A stretch of DNA of 64,000 bases, taken from positions 62,001-126,000 of the forward strand of contig NZ_PDJV01000009.1 of NCBI RefSeq assembly GCF_004116465.1, given 5' to 3'. Shown piece by piece: positions 1-9,370 of this stretch. Positions within the stretch are counted from its first letter, which is position 1. The number at the start of each line of letters is the position of its first letter. A program made the translations under genes and the position numbers. This DNA comes from Arcobacter sp. F2176. Lineage in GTDB: Bacteria; Campylobacterota; Campylobacteria; Campylobacterales; Arcobacteraceae. Below the pieces are notes generated by a model. It saw only the letters and a program-made list of their open reading frames with translations. It was not told the DNA's origin and did no database searches.

Positions 1-6
1 ATGTGC

Positions 7-91
7 GCGGATGTGGTGAAATTGGTATACACGCCAGACTTAGGATCTGGTGCCGCAAGGTGTGAAGGTTCAAGTCCTTTCATCCGCACCA
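7..91 (+). tRNA. tRNA-Leu (anticodon TAG)
   Basis: An 85-nt class II tRNA. The acceptor arms GCGGATG (7-13) and CATCCGC (81-87) pair perfectly and are followed by discriminator A and an encoded CCA (89-91). The anticodon stem CCAGA/TCTGG encloses the loop CTTAGGA, giving anticodon TAG at 41-43, which reads CUN leucine codons. The long variable arm expected of tRNA-Leu and the T-loop GTTCAAGTC are visible. Confidence 0.97.
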
Positions 92-188
92 TCTACTTTA
101 AAATAAATTCAATATTTATAAGCTCTTTAATTTTTAAATACTCCTTTGGGACTTTAATCTTATTTTACTTTATATAATATTTACTTAG

Positions 189-265
<77 letters not shown>

Positions 266-334
266 AAACAATAATACAAAGATTTAATACCCTAATTTAG
301 ATTTTTAAAATTAAATAAAAAATGAAAGGAATAC

Positions 335-475
335 ATGTCAATAACGAACATAAAATTAACAGATAAAGTTGAAGTTTTTATTAGATTAATACAAAATAAT
401 GAAAACATAAAAGATGCTTGTAGCAAAGCTGGAATAAAAATATCTACTGCTTCAAAATTAAACCCCTCAAAGTAA
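335..475 (+). CDS. Small HTH-like protein (46 aa), possible remnant
   Basis: An ORF of 46 codons begins with ATG at 335, preceded by AAAGGA at a suitable distance, and ends with TAA. I do not recognise a named family. Residues about 24-42 (IKDACSKAGIKISTASKL) have the spacing of a helix-turn-helix like those in phage terminase small subunits or resolvase-type binders, in which an alanine/cysteine-rich first helix is followed by a G-I-S-x-S-T turn. The protein stops straight after that motif, so it may be a truncated domain rather than a complete regulator. It lies just downstream of the first initiator tRNA. Coding status is uncertain. Confidence 0.4.
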   Translation: MSITNIKLTDKVEVFIRLIQNNENIKDACSKAGIKISTASKLNPSK

Positions 476-565
476 AAAAATACTAATTCAAATGTAAATT
501 AATTATGTACATTGGTTCAATGATAAATAATCATTAAACTAATAGTATTTAATTACTTTGTATAG

Positions 566-925
566 TTATTTAATAAATCTTTTTTCAATCTCATCAAAAC
601 TTAGTTCTATATTCTCTTCATTTAAAAAGCCATAATAATAAGTATCATTTTTATCACTTACTTCGATTATTAAGATATTTTCATCAGAGTGATTCTCAAC
701 AAACTTTTCCACTGCTTCTATTGCTGAGTTTTTCCAATATTTTTCTATTTCATCATTATTTCCTGCATCAAAAAATAAACAATCTTCACACATTGAAAAT
801 AAATAATTTCCTGCACCTTCGTATATTTCAAAAGAGTTATTATCATTATCAAGTTTTTCATTTGTAAAAGGGCAATATAAACTAAATTTTTTGTTTTCAT
901 TTGATTTTAATACTATTTTATTCAT
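566..925 (-). CDS. Hypothetical acidic protein (119 aa)
   Basis: I do not recognise this protein. It starts at ATG 925 with an upstream AAAGGAT-type ribosome-binding sequence. It is acidic and rich in Asn and Glu, with no signal peptide or membrane segment. Near the N-terminus are YCPFTNEKL and, about 28 residues later, MCEDCLFF. These two cysteine-containing patches could bind a metal or be a redox pair, but this is inference. It is monocistronic and divergent from the betaine transporter operon. No homology-based function can be given. Confidence 0.6.
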   Translation of the reverse strand: MNKIVLKSNENKKFSLYCPFTNEKLDNDNNSFEIYEGAGNYLFSMCEDCLFFDAGNNDEIEKYWKNSAIEAVEKFVENHSDENILIIEVSDKNDTYYYGFLNEENIELSFDEIEKRFIK

Positions 926-1048
926 AAAATATCCTTTATATTTGATTTTTGAATTATACTATTTGATTCTTTTATTTATATCAAATTGACTTGTTTATTA
1001 ATTATACAAGATATATTATCAGAAAATAAAAGAAATTTTGAAATTTAC

Positions 1049-1081
1049 TGTATAGCCTTTATCATGGGTATTAGCTATACA
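1049..1081. promoter_or_regulatory. Inverted repeat upstream of proV
   Basis: TGTATAGC (1049-1056) and GCTATACA (1074-1081) form a perfect 8-bp inverted repeat separated by 17 nt. It lies in the 250-nt non-coding space between the divergent hypothetical gene and the betaine transporter operon. It could be a two-turn operator or a leader hairpin. Osmotic regulation of proVWX makes a regulator site plausible, but nothing identifies the protein. Confidence 0.35.
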
Positions 1082-1178
1082 AATAATTTTCTTAACAGAA
1101 CCCCGTCTTATTGTAGCTTAACCTAGTTTTTGTTAGTTTGTTAGGGTAGGTGACAATTATTTTTAAAAGGAGCTAGTT

Positions 1179-2384
1179 ATTAGTTTAGAAAAAAAGAAAA
1201 AACTCACGATAAAAAATGTATTCAAGGTTTTTGGAGATAAACCTAAAAAAGCACTAGAAATGCTCAAAAATGGTCTTTCAAAAGAAGAGATTTTTGAAAA
1301 AACAAATATGACTATTGGTGTTCAAGATGCAAGTTTTGAAATCAATGAAGGCGAAATATTTGTAATCATGGGACTATCAGGTTCAGGAAAATCAACACTA
1401 GTAAGACTTTTAAATAGACTTATTGAGCCAACTTCAGGTCAGATATTCATTGATGAAACTGACATAACAAATTTAAATGACAAAGAATTGATTGATATAC
1501 GACGAAATAAAATATCAATGGTATTCCAATCTTTTGCACTAATGCCACATATGAACATTATAGATAATGCGTCATTTGGGCTAGAATTAAGTGGAATTAG
1601 TAAAGAAGATAGATACAAAAAAGCACAAGCAGCATTAGATCAAGTTGGATTATCACATCATGCTTTATCTTATCCTGATGAGTTAAGTGGTGGTATGCAA
1701 CAAAGAGTTGGTTTAGCAAGAGGTTTAGCAAATGATCCAGATATTATGCTAATGGATGAAGCTTTTTCAGCCCTTGACCCACTTATAAGAACTGAGATGC
1801 AAGATGAACTTCTAACGCTACAAAGTGAACACCAAAGAACGATTGTCTTTATTTCCCATGATTTAGATGAAGCAATTAGAATCGGTGATAGAATTGCAAT
1901 CATGCAAAATGGTGAGATATCTCAAGTGGGAACACCTGAAGAGATTATTAATAACCCTGCAAACGATTATGTAAAATCATTCTTTAAAGGCGTTGATGTG
2001 ACAACAGTTTTAACTGCATCACATATCGCTAAAAAAAGTTATCCTACAATTATAAAAAAAGATGGTTTTGGAATTAACTCTGCAATTCAATATATAAATG
2101 ATTATGATTTTGATTTTGCATATTATCTTACAAAAGATAATAAATACTTAGGAATACTTACTCTTGAAGCTTTAAAAGAACAGAAAAAAATAAATGGAAA
2201 TCTTGAAGACTCTTTGATAAAACAAGAAGTTGTAAATGAAAATGATTCTATTTCAGATTTTATAAATATTATTGCAGAATCGGCTTTTCCTCTTGCAGTT
2301 ATTGCTGAGAATGGCAAATATAAAGGGGTCATTTCAAAACGAACTCTATTAAAAACAATTGATGAAGGAGCAATAAATGGCTAA
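1179..2384 (+). CDS. proV: Glycine betaine/proline ABC transporter ATPase
   Basis: This is the ATP-binding subunit of an osmoprotectant importer. The Walker A motif is GLSGSGKST, the signature LSGGMQQR, and the Walker B region [12 protein letters not shown]. The C-terminal ~110 residues form a CBS-like regulatory region, as in E. coli ProV. The first in-frame ATG is at 1260 and has no SD. Family homology ([13 protein letters not shown]) continues upstream of it to a point where no ATG, GTG or TTG exists. AAGGAG at 1167-1172 is followed six bases later by ATT at 1179, which would give 401 residues, matching the usual ProV length of about 400. I therefore place the start at ATT 1179 and give 1260 as the conservative alternative. 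The gene overlaps proW by 8 nt. Confidence 0.9.
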   Translation: MSLEKKKKLTIKNVFKVFGDKPKKALEMLKNGLSKEEIFEKTNMTIGVQDASFEINEGEIFVIMGLSGSGKSTLVRLLNRLIEPTSGQIFIDETDITNLNDKELIDIRRNKISMVFQSFALMPHMNIIDNASFGLELSGISKEDRYKKAQAALDQVGLSHHALSYPDELSGGMQQRVGLARGLANDPDIMLMDEAFSALDPLIRTEMQDELLTLQSEHQRTIVFISHDLDEAIRIGDRIAIMQNGEISQVGTPEEIINNPANDYVKSFFKGVDVTTVLTASHIAKKSYPTIIKKDGFGINSAIQYINDYDFDFAYYLTKDNKYLGILTLEALKEQKKINGNLEDSLIKQEVVNENDSISDFINIIAESAFPLAVIAENGKYKGVISKRTLLKTIDEGAING

Positions 2385-3402
2385 TGATCCATGGGGAAAT
2401 GCCTCAACGGCACAAGCAGATAAAGCATCGAGTGTTGATTGGTCGCATGTTGCCCCTGACTCAACTCCCCTTCCATCTTTTGATGTAAGAAATCCATTTG
2501 ACCATAGTATTATTCCTTTTGATTCTTGGGTAAATGATGGGATTAATTGGACAGTAGAGAACTTTAGAGAATTCTTTTTATCTGCAAAAGCACCCGTTGA
2601 TGTGATTTTGAGATTTATAGAAACTTTTTTACAATCTCTTTCACCTTATGTAGTGATTGGATTTTTTGTTTTATTAGCTTTACAAGTATCTAGTAAAAAA
2701 ATGGCACTTGGAACTTTTCTTTCACTTGCATTTATAGGGTTTATTGGGGCTTGGGATGCTAGTATGACTACTTTGGCATTGGTTATTACTTCAGTATTAT
2801 TTTCAGTTCTCATTGGCTTACCACTTGGAATATGGAGTGCAAAAAGTGATATGGTAGAAAAAATATTAAGACCTATTTTAGATGGTATGCAGACAACACC
2901 TGCCTTTGTATATTTAATACCTATTGTTATGTTATTTGGAATAGGAAATGTTCCAGGTGTAATAGTAACTATTATTTTTGCTTTACCACCACTTATTAGA
3001 CTTACAAATTTAGGAATTAGACAAGTGCCAGCTGATTTGATTGAAGCTTCTAGATCATTTGGGGCAAGTTCGTCTCAAATGCTTTTTAAAGTACAACTTC
3101 CAGTTGCTATGCCTACTATTATGGCAGGAGTTAATCAGACTTTAATGCTTTCATTATCTATGGTTGTAATTGCTTCTATGATTGCAGTTGGAGGATTAGG
3201 TCAAATGGTTCTAAGAGGTATTGGAAGACTTGATATTGGTCTTGCAGCTGTTGGTGGTATAGGAATAGTTATCCTAGCAGTAATACTAGATAGAATAACT
3301 CAAGAAATGGGTAAAAAAGATAAAAAGAAAAAAAATAAATGGTATGAACAAGGACCAGTTGGTTTAGTTTATAATTTAATAAATAAGGAGAAAAAGATAT
3401 GA
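2377..3402 (+). CDS. proW: Glycine betaine/proline ABC transporter permease
   Basis: This is the membrane subunit of the betaine importer. It has a hydrophilic N-terminal extension of about 75 residues ([13 protein letters not shown]...) like that of ProW, then several transmembrane helices. The BPD-transporter coupling loop [20 protein letters not shown] carries the conserved EAA-type motif that docks on the ATPase. The 341-aa length is near that of E. coli ProW. Its start overlaps the end of proV and its stop overlaps the start of proX by 4 nt, so the three genes are translationally coupled. Confidence 0.95.
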   Translation: MANDPWGNASTAQADKASSVDWSHVAPDSTPLPSFDVRNPFDHSIIPFDSWVNDGINWTVENFREFFLSAKAPVDVILRFIETFLQSLSPYVVIGFFVLLALQVSSKKMALGTFLSLAFIGFIGAWDASMTTLALVITSVLFSVLIGLPLGIWSAKSDMVEKILRPILDGMQTTPAFVYLIPIVMLFGIGNVPGVIVTIIFALPPLIRLTNLGIRQVPADLIEASRSFGASSSQMLFKVQLPVAMPTIMAGVNQTLMLSLSMVVIASMIAVGGLGQMVLRGIGRLDIGLAAVGGIGIVILAVILDRITQEMGKKDKKKKNKWYEQGPVGLVYNLINKEKKI

Positions 3403-4367
3403 AGAAAATATTAATTAGTTTAATGGCTATTTTTTTAACATCAAGTTTGTTTGGTGCTAAAGTTACATTTTTAAAGACAAGTATTGCAGAAGAAGGTTTT
3501 CAAATGTATATTGCTGCTGATGCAGTAAAAAAATTAGGTTATGATGTAGAAATTACAAATGATGTTAGTTATGAAGTTGCTTATCAAACAATTGCTCAAA
3601 ATGCAAAAAATAAAGATGCTTATATTATGGCAGCAGCATGGGTTCCCCTTCATGATGAAAAAATAAAAGGTGCTGGAGGAAGTGAAAAAATTGCTGTTAT
3701 TGGAGCATATATTAGAAATTGTGCTCAAGGTTATTTAATAGATAAAAAAACAGCAGATAAATACAATATCAAATATATCAATGATTTAAAAGATCCCAAA
3801 ATAGCAAAACTATTTGATTCAAATGGTGATGGAAAAGCTGATTTATCAGGGTGTGATGCTGGTTGGGGTTGTGAAAAAGTAATTGAGTACCAATTAGATG
3901 CATATAAATTAAGAGATACAATCACACATAATCAAGGGCAATATGCTTCAATCATAACAGATACAATAGCAAGATATAAAAGTGGAAAACCAATTTTATA
4001 TTATACTTGGACTCCATATTGGGTAAGTGGGAAATTAGTTCCTGGTAAAGATACTGTATTTTTACAAGTAACTCATTCAGCTCATCCTGTAACAAAATCT
4101 ACAAAGCTTCCAAATGGTGCTGATTATGGATTTAATGTAAATACTCAAAAATTTGCAGCAAATGCATCTTTACTTAAAGAACATAAAGATATTGCTAAAT
4201 TATTAGAAATAATGAAATTAGATGTAAATGATGTAAGTGGTGAGAATATGCTTATGGCACAAGGTCAAAATAAAGAAGCTGATATTAAAAGACATGCTCA
4301 AATGTGGCTTAAAAGTAATGCTGACAAAATAAATAGCTGGGTAGCAGAAGCTAAAAAAGCTAAATAA
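3399..4367 (+). CDS. proX: Glycine betaine-binding periplasmic protein
   Basis: This is the substrate-binding subunit of the ProVWX importer. Residues 1-20 ([20 protein letters not shown]) form a Sec signal peptide. The mature protein is an OpuAC-type binding protein with multiple tryptophans ([26 protein letters not shown]) able to form the aromatic cage for the quaternary ammonium group. The two Cys residues in [10 protein letters not shown] are close enough to form a disulfide. It is the last gene of the operon and overlaps proW by 4 nt. Confidence 0.94.
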   Translation: MKKILISLMAIFLTSSLFGAKVTFLKTSIAEEGFQMYIAADAVKKLGYDVEITNDVSYEVAYQTIAQNAKNKDAYIMAAAWVPLHDEKIKGAGGSEKIAVIGAYIRNCAQGYLIDKKTADKYNIKYINDLKDPKIAKLFDSNGDGKADLSGCDAGWGCEKVIEYQLDAYKLRDTITHNQGQYASIITDTIARYKSGKPILYYTWTPYWVSGKLVPGKDTVFLQVTHSAHPVTKSTKLPNGADYGFNVNTQKFAANASLLKEHKDIAKLLEIMKLDVNDVSGENMLMAQGQNKEADIKRHAQMWLKSNADKINSWVAEAKKAK

Positions 4368-4379
4368 TTTGTAGAAAAT

Positions 4380-4413
4380 ATCATTCCTATAAAAAATATA
4401 TTATAGGAATGAT
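4380..4413 (+). terminator. Stem-loop after proX
   Basis: ATCATTCCTATAA (4380-4392) pairs perfectly over 13 bp with TTATAGGAATGAT (4401-4413) around an 8-nt A/T loop, just 13 nt past the proX stop. A strong U-run is missing on the plus strand (AATAAAG follows), so this may act as a 3'-end stabiliser or a weak terminator. Confidence 0.55.
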
Positions 4414-4488
4414 AATAAAGTTAAGTTCCTATTTGGTTTGTTTGTAATACACTGAAAAAAGTTTAGAAAAGCACTTCAATTTACATAC

Positions 4489-4565
<77 letters not shown>

Positions 4566-4673
4566 ATCACTTAAACATATCTATATCAACTAATAATTCT
4601 ATTAACTTATTTTTTAAAGGTCTTTTCAACTATAATAACATTTCAAAGAAATTATATTATTATATAGGATATT

Positions 4674-5453
4674 ATGTTGGAAAATGAAATCAATAAAGAC
4701 ATAGCTACAACCTTCTTAAAAGGACTTAGTGTTATTGAAGCCTTTGACCACGAAAATCCTAGCATGACACTAACTGATGTTGCAAAAAAAGTTAATATTA
4801 CTCGTTCAAGCGCAAGAAGATTTTTACTTTCTCTTGAATCTTTAGGTTATGCAACTCAAAATGATAAACTTTTTTCTCTTACTCCTAAAATCATAAATTT
4901 AGGTTATAGTTATTTTGCTTCATTATCATGGACAGACTTAGCCTATAAATATGTAAAAATGGTCGTAAAAGAGTGCAAATTGTCTTGTGCAGTTTCTATT
5001 TTAGATGGAGAAAATATTACTTGTATTATGAGAGTAAATTCTTCTAAAATTTTAAAAGGTGGTATTCATGTAGGTGGTAAATTACCTGCACCATACACTG
5101 CAACAGGAAGATTATTTATGGCAGAGATGGATGATAACGAACTATATGAGTATATTTCAAAAACTCCTCTAAGAAAATACACTTCCAAAACAATCACAGA
5201 TCCTAATAAACTTTTTGAAAAAATCAAATCAGAAAGAAATCAACCCTATCAAGTAATAGAAGAAGAGTTAGAAGATGGCCTTTTAGCTATTGCTGCTCCA
5301 ATTTATGACTCTCACCATAAAATTCTTGGCTGTATGACTATTGGTACTTATATGAGTGAGGAAAATGCTAAATACTTAAAAGAGTATGTATTACCTATGT
5401 TAATTGATGCAGCAAATAATGCTACTGAAGCAATAGTACTTTTAAAACACTAA
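4674..5453 (+). CDS. IclR-family transcriptional regulator
   Basis: This is a DNA-binding regulator of 259 residues, the usual IclR length. Residues about 10-75 form the winged helix-turn-helix (MTLTDVAKKVNITRSSARRF). The rest is the IclR effector-binding domain, with the typical GGKLPAPYTATGRLFMAEM and LEDGLLAIAAPIYD segments. It is closest in style to the PcaR/PcaU/PobR branch, which controls aromatic and dicarboxylate catabolism. It lies directly upstream of the TctCBA-type importer on the same strand, and an IclR-type operator sits in the intervening 242 nt. It is therefore the likely local regulator of that operon. The ligand is unknown. Confidence 0.9.
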   Translation: MLENEINKDIATTFLKGLSVIEAFDHENPSMTLTDVAKKVNITRSSARRFLLSLESLGYATQNDKLFSLTPKIINLGYSYFASLSWTDLAYKYVKMVVKECKLSCAVSILDGENITCIMRVNSSKILKGGIHVGGKLPAPYTATGRLFMAEMDDNELYEYISKTPLRKYTSKTITDPNKLFEKIKSERNQPYQVIEEELEDGLLAIAAPIYDSHHKILGCMTIGTYMSEENAKYLKEYVLPMLIDAANNATEAIVLLKH

Positions 5454-5613
5454 AATTCAATTTATAATCCTTTTAATACATTTTATTCTACTTTCTTTTG
5501 TAAATATTTTAATATATTTATAAAATCTATTTTTCTTATATTTTTAGATAAATTTATAAAGCACTATATATAGGTGATTTTAGAGACAAAAATCTATTTT
5601 TCTTTTTTAAAAT

Positions 5614-5653
5614 GTTCATTTATCGAACTTTTATAAATTAAGCGAACTTTTAT
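5614..5653 (+). promoter_or_regulatory. Candidate IclR-type operator
   Basis: GTTC (5614-5617) and GAAC (5625-5628) form a 15-nt GTTC-N7-GAAC palindrome. The 11-mer CGAACTTTTAT at 5624-5634 recurs exactly at 5643-5653, 19 nt later. A palindrome plus a direct-repeat half-site is the known layout of PcaU/PobR-class IclR operators. It lies 43 to 82 nt before the tctC start and just downstream of the iclR gene. Confidence 0.6.
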
Positions 5654-5695
5654 TTTGCCAATGTTATAGTTTCTAATCACAATAAAGGAGTGAAA

Positions 5696-6667
5696 ATGAG
5701 AAAATTTGATTATTTATTAAAAATAATAATAAGTGCAGCTGCTTTTTTAGCATTAACTGCAACTGCTGCTCTGGCAAAGTATCCAGATAGACCAATTACA
5801 ATGATTGTTGCTTATAGTGCTGGGGGTGGTACTGATATAGCAGCAAGAACACTTGCCCCATATATTGAAAAATATATTGGAACATCAATCACTGTTATAA
5901 ATAAAGCAGGGGCTGGGGGACAAATTGGTTTTACAGAACTTGCTCATTCAAAACCTGATGGTTATACAATTGGTTTTATTAATACACCAAATGTATTAAC
6001 AATCCCAATTCAAAGAAAAACTAAATATTCTTTAAAAGATTTAGCACCAGTTGCTAATGTTGTGTATGATCCAGGTGCTTTTTCTATGCTTGCAACTAGT
6101 AAGATTAAGACTTTAAAAGATCTTATTGCCTTTGCAAAAGAAAATCCAGGTGCTGTAACTTATGGAACTACAGGAATAGGTTCAGATGATCACTTAGCAG
6201 CTTTACAATTTGAAAGACAAAATGGAATTGTAATGACTCATATTCCATATAAAGGTAATAACAAAGTAAGAGCTGCATTATTAGGTGGACATATCATGAT
6301 GGCAAGTATGAATATAAGCCAGTCAATTGATGACTTTAAAGATGGGAAAATAACAATCTTTGGACAAATGTCAGAAAAAAGATGGTCAGGAGCACCTCAA
6401 ATTCCTACTTTTAAAGAACAAGGATTTGACATAATTATGGGTTCAGATAGAGGTATAGGTGCACCAGCAGGAATAGATCCAAAAATTGTTTCAACAATTT
6501 CTGATGCTGTTGCTAAAGCAATAGCTGATCCAGAATTTCAAGAGAAAGCAAAAAAACAAAGTCTTCCTTTAACATATATGTCAGCTAAAGAGTTTACAGA
6601 GCATTTAGAAAAATCAGAAAAAAACTTTCAAAAAATTTGGGATGAAACCCCTTGGGCCAAAAAATAG
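5696..6667 (+). CDS. tctC: Tripartite tricarboxylate transporter substrate-binding protein (TctC/Bug)
   Basis: This is the periplasmic binding protein of a TTT-type importer. The signal peptide has a long hydrophobic core ending near ALAKYPDRPI. The Bug-family signature YSAGGGTDIAARTLAP and the GYTIGFINTPN and HIPYKGN segments are present. I chose ATG 5696 because AAAGGAG at 5684-5690 is correctly spaced for it, whereas the in-frame GTG at 5690 overlaps the SD. The protein is about 323 aa, the usual length. The substrate is not predictable from sequence; family ligands are citrate and other carboxylates. Confidence 0.93.
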   Translation: MRKFDYLLKIIISAAAFLALTATAALAKYPDRPITMIVAYSAGGGTDIAARTLAPYIEKYIGTSITVINKAGAGGQIGFTELAHSKPDGYTIGFINTPNVLTIPIQRKTKYSLKDLAPVANVVYDPGAFSMLATSKIKTLKDLIAFAKENPGAVTYGTTGIGSDDHLAALQFERQNGIVMTHIPYKGNNKVRAALLGGHIMMASMNISQSIDDFKDGKITIFGQMSEKRWSGAPQIPTFKEQGFDIIMGSDRGIGAPAGIDPKIVSTISDAVAKAIADPEFQEKAKKQSLPLTYMSAKEFTEHLEKSEKNFQKIWDETPWAKK

Positions 6668-6676
6668 TTTTTTTAC

Positions 6677-6703
6677 AATAGAAGATATTTAATATCTTCT
6701 ATT
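6677..6703 (+). terminator. Intra-operon stem-loop between tctC and tctB
   Basis: AATAGAAGATATT (6677-6689) pairs perfectly with AATATCTTCTATT (6691-6703) around a single central base. The hairpin lies 9 nt past the tctC stop. It is well placed to act as an attenuator or mRNA-stabilising hairpin so that the binding protein outnumbers the membrane subunits, a common arrangement in binding-protein-dependent transporters. Confidence 0.6.
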
Positions 6704-6729
6704 ATTACTTTAAATTTAGGGGAAGGGAA

Positions 6730-7203
6730 ATGATAAAGAAAATTTATTTAGAAATTATTATATCAATAAGTTTGGTAGGAATATGCTTAGCGGGATTAAT
6801 ATTTGAAGTAAGTACTTATAGTGGAACATCATCAATTATGCCTTATGGTGTATTAACTATAGCAGGTGTGCTTTCGTTATTTTGGTTTATTCAATCAATT
6901 TTAGAATTAAGAAAAACTCAAGTATTAGAAAAAGATGTATTTGAAGGTAGTATTGAAAGTAAAAGATTTTTTGTATTTTTTTGTATTACTTTAATATATG
7001 TAATTGGTATTACCTTAATTGGATTTTTTACAGCAACAATTATTGCCATACCAATTATATCTATAAGTATGGGATATAGAAGTTTGGTGGGAATTGCTGT
7101 CACAACAGTTTTATTTACTGCAATTATATTTATTGTATTTAGTTTATTTTTAAAAGTTCCTCTTCCTCTTGAGATTTGGAATAAATTATTGGGGGCTTCA
7201 TAA
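6730..7203 (+). CDS. tctB: TTT transporter small membrane subunit (TctB)
   Basis: A 157-aa protein with four hydrophobic helices and the poorly conserved sequence typical of TctB. The segments include EIIISISLVGICLAGLIF at the N-terminus and FFCITLIYVIGITLIGFFTA in the second half. It starts at ATG 6730 behind GGGGAAGGG. Its TAA overlaps the tctA ATG by one base. TctB partners the large TctA channel in carboxylate uptake. Confidence 0.88.
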   Translation: MIKKIYLEIIISISLVGICLAGLIFEVSTYSGTSSIMPYGVLTIAGVLSLFWFIQSILELRKTQVLEKDVFEGSIESKRFFVFFCITLIYVIGITLIGFFTATIIAIPIISISMGYRSLVGIAVTTVLFTAIIFIVFSLFLKVPLPLEIWNKLLGAS

Positions 7204-8705
7204 TGGATATTTTAAATCATATTATTGCAGCTATTCCATTAGTATTTACAGTAGAAGTTTTTATAGCAATGATTGTTGGTACAACTATTGGGATTGCAGT
7301 AGGGGCATTACCAGGACTTTCTGCGACAATGGGGATTGCGGTACTTATTCCTATTACATTTACAATGCATCCTTTGACTGCATTAGGAATGATTGCAGGT
7401 ATTTATAATGGTGCCATGTATGGTGGTTCTATTCCTGCAATTTTGTTAAGAATTCCTGGAACTCCAGCGGGTGTTGCAACTGTATTTGATGGTTACCCAA
7501 TGGCGCAACAAGGAAGAGGACCTTTGGCTTTAAATATTTCATTGGCTTCTTCTGCCATAGGTAGTGGATTTAGTGCAATTGCTTTATTACTTTTAGCTCC
7601 ACCATTAGCATCTATTGCTATAAATTTTGGCCCTGCTGATTATTTTTGGTTGGCGCTATTTGGACTGACAACTATTTCAGTGTTGATGAGTAATAATCCA
7701 GTTAAAGGCTTGTTAAGTGCTTGTTTTGGATTAGTTGTAGGTATGGTAGGGATTGATTTTACAACAGGAGACCAAAGGTTTGTATTTGATACAACTGAAT
7801 TGTTAGGTGGGGTTAATATAATTATTATATTAACAGGTCTTTATGCTATTCCTCCAGCAATAGAATTAGCTATAAAATCTAGTTCAGCAGATGCCAATGG
7901 ACTTAAACTTGAACAAAAGAAAGAGAACTTTCGTTGGCTTTCTCTGACAATGGTTTGGTTAAAGTCTTCTGCTATTGGTATTGTAATAGGAATTATTCCA
8001 GCATTAGGTGGAAATGTAGCTGCTTTATTAGCTTGGAATGAACAAAGACGCTCAGATAAAGATAAATCAAAATATATGAATGGGGCACCAGAAGGTGTTG
8101 CCGCAGCTGAATGTGCAAATAATGCAGATACAGCAGCTACACTAATTCCTGCAATTACACTTGGAATTCCAGGAAATGCAGTTGCAGCAGTTATTCTTGG
8201 AGCTTTATTGGTTCATGGATTAAGACCTGGCCCTGATTTATTTACTGAAAATGGTGATATTGTATATGGCTTTATGCTTACTATGTTTATAACGGCTATT
8301 TTAATGTTTGTTATAGGTAGAATCGGGGCAAAAGCTTATATTCATGTCTTAAAACTACCCTCAGCTCTTTTAGCACCAATGATATTATCATTAACTTTAA
8401 TTGGAGTATATGCGGTACATAACAGTATGTTTGAAGTAGGATTAATGTTGTGTTTTGGATTAATTGGATTTATAATGGAAAAATTATCAATACCAACTGC
8501 ACCTGCTGTACTTGCAGTAATTCTTGGACCAATGGCTGAAGAGTCATTGAGAAGAGCGATGTTAATATCAAGAGATTCAGTCGGGTATTTATTTCAAAGT
8601 TATATTTCATGGATTATTATTGCAATGATTGCTGTTACACTCATTACTCCTATATTGAAATATTTTAGAAATAGATCTAAAAAAACTATAATTAATGAAG
8701 AGTAA
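7203..8705 (+). CDS. tctA: TTT transporter large membrane subunit (TctA)
   Basis: This is the 500-aa channel-forming subunit with about 11-12 hydrophobic helices. TctA hallmarks are the N-terminal GALPGLSATMGIAVLIP and the repeat-related ALGGNVAALLAW. ITLGIPGNAVAAVILGALL follows, along with GPMAEESLRRAMLIS near the C-terminus. It overlaps tctB by one base and is followed 3 nt later by the RraA-like gene, so the transporter and the enzyme are co-translated. Confidence 0.95.
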   Translation: MDILNHIIAAIPLVFTVEVFIAMIVGTTIGIAVGALPGLSATMGIAVLIPITFTMHPLTALGMIAGIYNGAMYGGSIPAILLRIPGTPAGVATVFDGYPMAQQGRGPLALNISLASSAIGSGFSAIALLLLAPPLASIAINFGPADYFWLALFGLTTISVLMSNNPVKGLLSACFGLVVGMVGIDFTTGDQRFVFDTTELLGGVNIIIILTGLYAIPPAIELAIKSSSADANGLKLEQKKENFRWLSLTMVWLKSSAIGIVIGIIPALGGNVAALLAWNEQRRSDKDKSKYMNGAPEGVAAAECANNADTAATLIPAITLGIPGNAVAAVILGALLVHGLRPGPDLFTENGDIVYGFMLTMFITAILMFVIGRIGAKAYIHVLKLPSALLAPMILSLTLIGVYAVHNSMFEVGLMLCFGLIGFIMEKLSIPTAPAVLAVILGPMAEESLRRAMLISRDSVGYLFQSYISWIIIAMIAVTLITPILKYFRNRSKKTIINEE

Positions 8706-8708
8706 TAA

Positions 8709-9344
8709 ATGAATAATGATAAGTTAAAAAAACTAGAAAATATAGCAACAACCTTAATTAGTGATACTCGTTCGAGAATGTCAGGAATTGTTGGATTAAA
8801 AAGAATAGATAGTGGTTTTAGAACTGTGGGGCGTGCTTTTACAATAAAGACGCGACCCTCTGATAATCTTGCTATTTATGAAGCTCTTACAAAGGTAAAG
8901 CCTGGTGATTTTTTAGTAGTAGAATCTGGTGATAATTGTACTAATGCTCTTGTTGGAGAATTAATAACTTTACAATTAGAAAAATTAGGTGGTGTGGGAA
9001 TTATTCTTGATGGGGCAATCAGAGATTATGACAAACTACATGCTTCTACAACTTTGGCATGTTATGCTAGAGGAATATCACACAAAGGACCATTTAAAAC
9101 TGGACCTGGTTTTTTAAATGTTCCAGTAAGTATTTGTGGACAAATAGTAAATCCTGGAGATATTGTTGTGGCCGATGATGATGGAATTGTTACTTTTCCC
9201 CAAGAAGAATTAGAGGCAGTTTTATTAGCAGTCCAAGAGAGAATAAAAATAGAAGAAAAAGTCATGGATGAAATAAATACAACACCTCATTCAATGGCAT
9301 GGATTCAAGATATTATAAATGTAGCAAAAAGTACTAGTAAATAA
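8709..9344 (+). CDS. RraA-family protein (aldolase/decarboxylase-like)
   Basis: A 211-aa member of the RraA/dimethylmenaquinone-methyltransferase-like fold family. It shows the metal and substrate motif GIILDGAIRDYDKL and the C-terminal NPGDIVVADDDGIVTFP. Family members with these residues include 4-hydroxy-4-methyl-2-oxoglutarate/oxaloacetate aldolases, and others are RNase E inhibitors. Its place between a carboxylate importer and an aminotransferase favours a catabolic enzyme acting on the imported acid rather than an RNase regulator. This is inference from context. Confidence 0.85.
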   Translation: MNNDKLKKLENIATTLISDTRSRMSGIVGLKRIDSGFRTVGRAFTIKTRPSDNLAIYEALTKVKPGDFLVVESGDNCTNALVGELITLQLEKLGGVGIILDGAIRDYDKLHASTTLACYARGISHKGPFKTGPGFLNVPVSICGQIVNPGDIVVADDDGIVTFPQEELEAVLLAVQERIKIEEKVMDEINTTPHSMAWIQDIINVAKSTSK

Positions 9345-9370
9345 AAGTTAAATCTTAGGAGTAAATAATT

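Noticed and set aside
7169-7408. A plus-strand 79-aa frame overlapping tctB/tctA
   Set aside because: It is rich in Tyr, Ser and Cys, typical of an out-of-frame reading of a membrane protein gene, and both overlapping genes are secure.
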